A stretch of 47,557 nucleotides of DNA from contig NZ_OCVX01000007.1 of the NCBI RefSeq assembly GCF_900232995.1, positions 528,573 through 576,129 on the forward strand, given 5' to 3'. Source of the DNA: Mycobacterium simulans. Its GTDB lineage: Bacteria > Actinomycetota > Actinomycetes > Mycobacteriales > Mycobacteriaceae. The first letter of the stretch is position 1. Every line of letters begins with the position of its first letter. The notes below the pieces were generated by a model. The model was not told the origin of the DNA. It made no database searches and saw only the letters and a program-made list of their open reading frames with translations. The translations under genes and the position numbers were made by a program. This document shows positions 44,747 through 47,557 of this stretch, in pieces.

Positions 44747-46408
44747 ATGACCGTCCCGATCTGGATGGCCTCACCTCCGGAGGTGCACTCGGCGCTGCTG
44801 AGCAGCGGCCCGGGCCCGGGCCCATTGCTGGCTGCCGCCGCGGCCTGGCATTCGGTGAGCATCGAATACGCGGCGACGGGCGAGGAGCTCGCGGCGCTGT
44901 TGGTCGCGGTGCACGGCGGGACCTGGGATGGCCCGACCGCTGCGGCGTATGTGGCCGCCCATGTGCCGTATCTGGCGTGGCTGATGCAGGCCAGTGCCAA
45001 CAGCGCGGCGATGGCTGCCCAACAGGAAACTGTGGCCGCCGCCTGGACCACCGCACTGGCTGCCATGCCGACATTGCCGGAGTTGGCCGCCAACCACACC
45101 GTGCACGCAGCGTTGGTGGCGACGAATTTCTTTGGCATCAACACGATCCCGATCGCGCTCAACGAGGCCGACTACGCGCGGATGTGGATTCAGGCCGCCA
45201 CCGTGATGAGCGTCTATCAGGGCGTTGCCACTACGGCGGTGGCCGCTGCGCCGCCGACCCCGCCGGCGCCGCAAATCATGAAAGCCAACGCGCCTGCGGC
45301 CGCCCAGTTGTTGCCGCAACCCTCCGACTGGCAGCAGCTGATCCTGCAGTTCTTGCAGGAGATCGGGTATACCGCCTTCTACAACAACGTCATTCAACCG
45401 TTCATCACGTGGCTGGCGAACATCCCGTTCTTGCAAGCTTTGTTCGCATTTGATCCTTACCTGCTAATCCTCGGTAATCCACTGACCTACCTCAGTCCGC
45501 TCAACATCGCCTTTGCCATCGGCTATCCGATGGACATCGGTACATATGTTGCTTTGCTTTCAGAAACCTTCGCATTCATCGCGGCGGACCTCGCAGCGGC
45601 ATTCGCTTCGGGTAATCCTGCGACCATCGGTTTCGCCCTGCTGTTCGCCACCGTCGAGGCCGTCGGCACGATCATCACCGATACCATCGCGCTGCTGAAG
45701 ACTCTGCTCGAACAGACTCTTGTGCTGCTCCCGGCGATTGTGGCGCTGGTGAGTGCCCCGTTGGCGTCGTTGGCTACCGGCGCTGTGTTAGTGCCGATCG
45801 GCGCCAAGGGCTTGGCGGTGCTGGTTGCCGTGCCACCTGCGCTGCCGGTCACTCCCGCAACGCCGCCCATCGCGGGGCTTGCCCCGAACATCCCGACCTC
45901 CACTTCGTCCCCGACACCGACTCCCGCGGACGTGACGGCTCCGCCCCCCACATCCGCGTCGCCACCACCGCCGGCGACCGCTGCTCCGCCGGTGACGGGT
46001 GCGGGCATCGGTGCGGGCATGGGCGCGGGCATGGAGAACTTCGCCTACCTGGTGGGTGACCTGAACTCGGTTGCCAAGAGGGGGGCTGACAGCAGCGCCC
46101 GAAAGAAGGCACCGGAACCCGACAGTGCCGAGGAACCAACGGCCGCGGCGACGCCTCAGGAGCCGGCTCGATCACAGCGCCGCCGGCGCACGAAGGTCAG
46201 ACAGATCGATCGCGGTTGGGGATACATGGACCTGGAGCCCGATATTGGCGCTTCGGGGCAGGGCGCGGGAAGCCTGGGATTTGCCGGGACCACACCTAAG
46301 GAGACGGGCACAGCGGCGGCGGGCTTGACAACACTGGCCGACGACGAGTTCGGCGGCGGTCCGCGTATGCCCTTGATGCCGGGGACCTGGGGGGAAGCCG
46401 ACGGCTGA
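44747..46408 (+). CDS. PPE family protein, PPE2-like, PPE-PPW subfamily
   Basis: 553 residues. The N-terminal PPE domain (about 1-175) begins MTVPIWMASPPEVHSALL and contains NFFGINTIPIALNE with the usual WxG region. Hydrophobic helices span about 190-370, followed by a Pro/Thr/Ala linker. RSQRRRRTKVRQ (Arg478-481) resembles the nuclear-localisation motif reported in M. tuberculosis PPE2. The end carries GFAGT (511-515) and PxxPxxW (542-548), the marks of the PPE-PPW subfamily. Overall it matches M. tuberculosis PPE2 (Rv0256c), which is also riboswitch-led and proposed to act in cobalt or cobalamin handling. Here the cob genes are absent from the vicinity. Start from ATG 44747 with GAGAGAG upstream. 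Confidence 0.93.
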   Translation: MTVPIWMASPPEVHSALLSSGPGPGPLLAAAAAWHSVSIEYAATGEELAALLVAVHGGTWDGPTAAAYVAAHVPYLAWLMQASANSAAMAAQQETVAAAWTTALAAMPTLPELAANHTVHAALVATNFFGINTIPIALNEADYARMWIQAATVMSVYQGVATTAVAAAPPTPPAPQIMKANAPAAAQLLPQPSDWQQLILQFLQEIGYTAFYNNVIQPFITWLANIPFLQALFAFDPYLLILGNPLTYLSPLNIAFAIGYPMDIGTYVALLSETFAFIAADLAAAFASGNPATIGFALLFATVEAVGTIITDTIALLKTLLEQTLVLLPAIVALVSAPLASLATGAVLVPIGAKGLAVLVAVPPALPVTPATPPIAGLAPNIPTSTSSPTPTPADVTAPPPTSASPPPPATAAPPVTGAGIGAGMGAGMENFAYLVGDLNSVAKRGADSSARKKAPEPDSAEEPTAAATPQEPARSQRRRRTKVRQIDRGWGYMDLEPDIGASGQGAGSLGFAGTTPKETGTAAAGLTTLADDEFGGGPRMPLMPGTWGEADG

Positions 46409-46411
46409 CGA

Positions 46412-46440
46412 GTCAACCCGTCGGTGGAGTGTGGCATAAT
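46412..46440 (+). promoter_or_regulatory. Candidate promoter of the 13E12 gene
   Basis: GTCAAC (46412-46417) and CATAAT (46435-46440) are spaced by 17 bases, and the ATG lies only eight bases beyond the -10 hexamer. A leaderless transcript is plausible, a common arrangement in mycobacteria. The -35 match is poor, so confidence is moderate. Confidence 0.4.
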
Positions 46441-46447
46441 CGAATGT

Positions 46448-47557
46448 ATGTTCGAAGAGATCCGTGCACGGTTCGATGAGTACTTCGAACGCCATCATCC
46501 TTCGACGACGGCGGAGTCGGCGGCGATGGTGGATCGGATCTGTGCGTCGGCGCGGGCGGAGAACCGTGCGGCGGCCGCGCAGTTGGTGGCGATCGGGGAG
46601 TTGTTCGCCTACCGGTTGTCGCGGTGTTCGGAGACCGAGCAGTGGGCGATCGACACGATGGCGGCGGTGGCTGCCGAGGTGGCCGCGGCGTTGCGGATCA
46701 GCCAGTCGCTGGCGGCTGGCCGGGTGGGTGATGCCCGGGCGATGCGCGAGCGGCTGCCGCAGACCGCCGAGGTGTTCAAGGCCGGTGATATCGGTTACCA
46801 GATGTTTCGGACGATCGTGTTTCGCACCGATCTGATCACCGATCCCGAGGTGTTGGCGGGAGTGGATGAGCAGTTGGCGCTTAGCGTGCGGTGTTGGCCC
46901 TCGATGACCAAGGGCCGGCTGGGTGCGCAGGTCGACAAGATCGTGGCGAAAGCCGATGCCGATGCGGTGCGGCGGCGCAAGGAGCGTCAGAGCGATCGTG
47001 AGTTTTGGATTGGGCCGAGCCACGACGGGCTCTGTGAGATCGGCGGCAGCCTGTTGGCCCTCGAGGCCCAGGCCCTGTATCGGCGGTTGACGGCGTTGGC
47101 GGCCACGGTGTGTGAGCATGATCCGCGCACTTGCGAGCAGCGCCGCGCCGATGCGTTCGGGCCGTTGATGTCTAACGCTGATCGGCTGGGCTGCCGTTGT
47201 GGGCGCTCCGATTGTGCGGCGGGGCAGCGGCCTGCGGCCTCGCCGGTGGTGATTCATGTGATCGCCGACCAAGCCACCCTCGACGGCGCCGGTTCGGTGC
47301 CGGCCTCGATGGTCAGCGCCGATGGGTTGATCACTCCGGAGTTGGTGGCCGAGTTGGCTCAGTCGGCCAGGTTGGTGCCGCTGATCCATCCCGGCGACGC
47401 CGCGCCCGAGCCCGGCTATCAGCCCTCCCGGGCGTTGGCCGATTTTGTGCGGTGTCGGGATTTGACGTGTCGGTGGCCGGGTTGCGATCAGCCCGCCACC
47501 AATTGCGATGTGGACCATACGGTTCCCTTCGCGCAGGGTGGGCCTACGCATGCGTCG
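46448..47557 (+). CDS. 13E12 repeat family protein (DUF222/HNH), cut by window end
   Basis: Open from ATG 46448 to the last base, 370 codons without a stop. It begins MFEEIRARFDEYFERHHPST and belongs to the REP13E12 family: a helical DUF222 region (about 25-330), then the start of an HNH nuclease domain with paired Cys (CRDLTCRWPGC near residue 340) and DVDHTVPFAQGG, containing the HNH Asp-His. Copies are dispersed in M. tuberculosis, where prophage phiRv1 integrates in some of them. The role is unknown; nuclease activity is inferred from the motif. I see no flanking repeat. The remaining C-terminus lies outside. Confidence 0.9.
   Translation, partial: MFEEIRARFDEYFERHHPSTTAESAAMVDRICASARAENRAAAAQLVAIGELFAYRLSRCSETEQWAIDTMAAVAAEVAAALRISQSLAAGRVGDARAMRERLPQTAEVFKAGDIGYQMFRTIVFRTDLITDPEVLAGVDEQLALSVRCWPSMTKGRLGAQVDKIVAKADADAVRRRKERQSDREFWIGPSHDGLCEIGGSLLALEAQALYRRLTALAATVCEHDPRTCEQRRADAFGPLMSNADRLGCRCGRSDCAAGQRPAASPVVIHVIADQATLDGAGSVPASMVSADGLITPELVAELAQSARLVPLIHPGDAAPEPGYQPSRALADFVRCRDLTCRWPGCDQPATNCDVDHTVPFAQGGPTHAS

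Noticed and set aside
46172..47551. 459-codon open frame on the minus strand opposite the 13E12 gene
   Set aside because: It is a GC-rich shadow. The plus strand encodes recognisable DUF222/HNH motifs over the same bases, and the minus translation is Arg/Pro/His-rich without family resemblance.
46448..47557. phiRv1-type attachment core in the 13E12 gene
   Set aside because: I could not recall the core sequence reliably enough to place it, so no att site is claimed.

Overview
The window is chromosomal DNA from a slow-growing Mycobacterium, related to the M. tuberculosis complex but distinct from it. From recall, and not checked by alignment, the gene order follows H37Rv Rv1649-Rv1668c: pheS-pheT, a minus-strand PE gene where H37Rv has PE_PGRS30, argCJBDFRGH, pks10-pks7-pks8/17-pks9-pks11, cyp139 and an ABC-F ATPase. 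Two genes that are split in H37Rv are whole here: pks8/pks17 is one 2108-residue protein and Rv1668c/Rv1667c is one 589-residue protein. Extra PE and regulator DNA sits between pheT and the arg operon, and a PPE gene and a 13E12 element lie at the right end. PE/PPE proteins, 13E12, high GC and many GTG starts all fit Mycobacterium.

1-3637: pheST, the two subunits of phenylalanyl-tRNA synthetase. 3638-11491: accessory block with two plus-strand PE genes that share a C-terminal domain, each followed by a decayed AfsR/SARP-type regulator. One regulator is broken by frameshifts, a deletion and a nonsense codon. The other is reduced to three short fused pieces. This reads as a duplicated PE-regulator unit that has lost its regulators. 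11590-14353 (minus): a PE protein whose C-terminal part holds about 4.5 copies of an 88-residue (264 bp) alanine-rich repeat, with a one-base frameshift inside the array.

14678-23216: complete arginine biosynthesis operon. Its genes overlap by 4 bp from argC to argR, with a palindromic ArgR-type operator on the argC start codon and a 22-bp-arm palindrome just before argH.

23330-44490: polyketide locus. Pks9 is a KSQ-AT-ACP loading module. Pks8/17 and Pks7 are KS-AT-DH-ER-KR-ACP extension modules whose AT motifs suggest malonyl and methylmalonyl units. No thioesterase is present, and two type III synthases (Pks10, Pks11) flank the modules, so the likely logic is a reduced, methyl-branched acyl chain passed to a type III enzyme to give an alkylpyrone-like product. 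A P450 (CYP139) and a translationally coupled ABC-F ATPase complete the locus on the opposite strand.

44555-47557: a cobalamin riboswitch leads a PPE2-like gene of the PPE-PPW subfamily with an Arg-rich nuclear-localisation-like patch. A 13E12-family (DUF222/HNH) gene follows and runs off the window. I saw no tRNA, rRNA, CRISPR array or classical insertion sequence.
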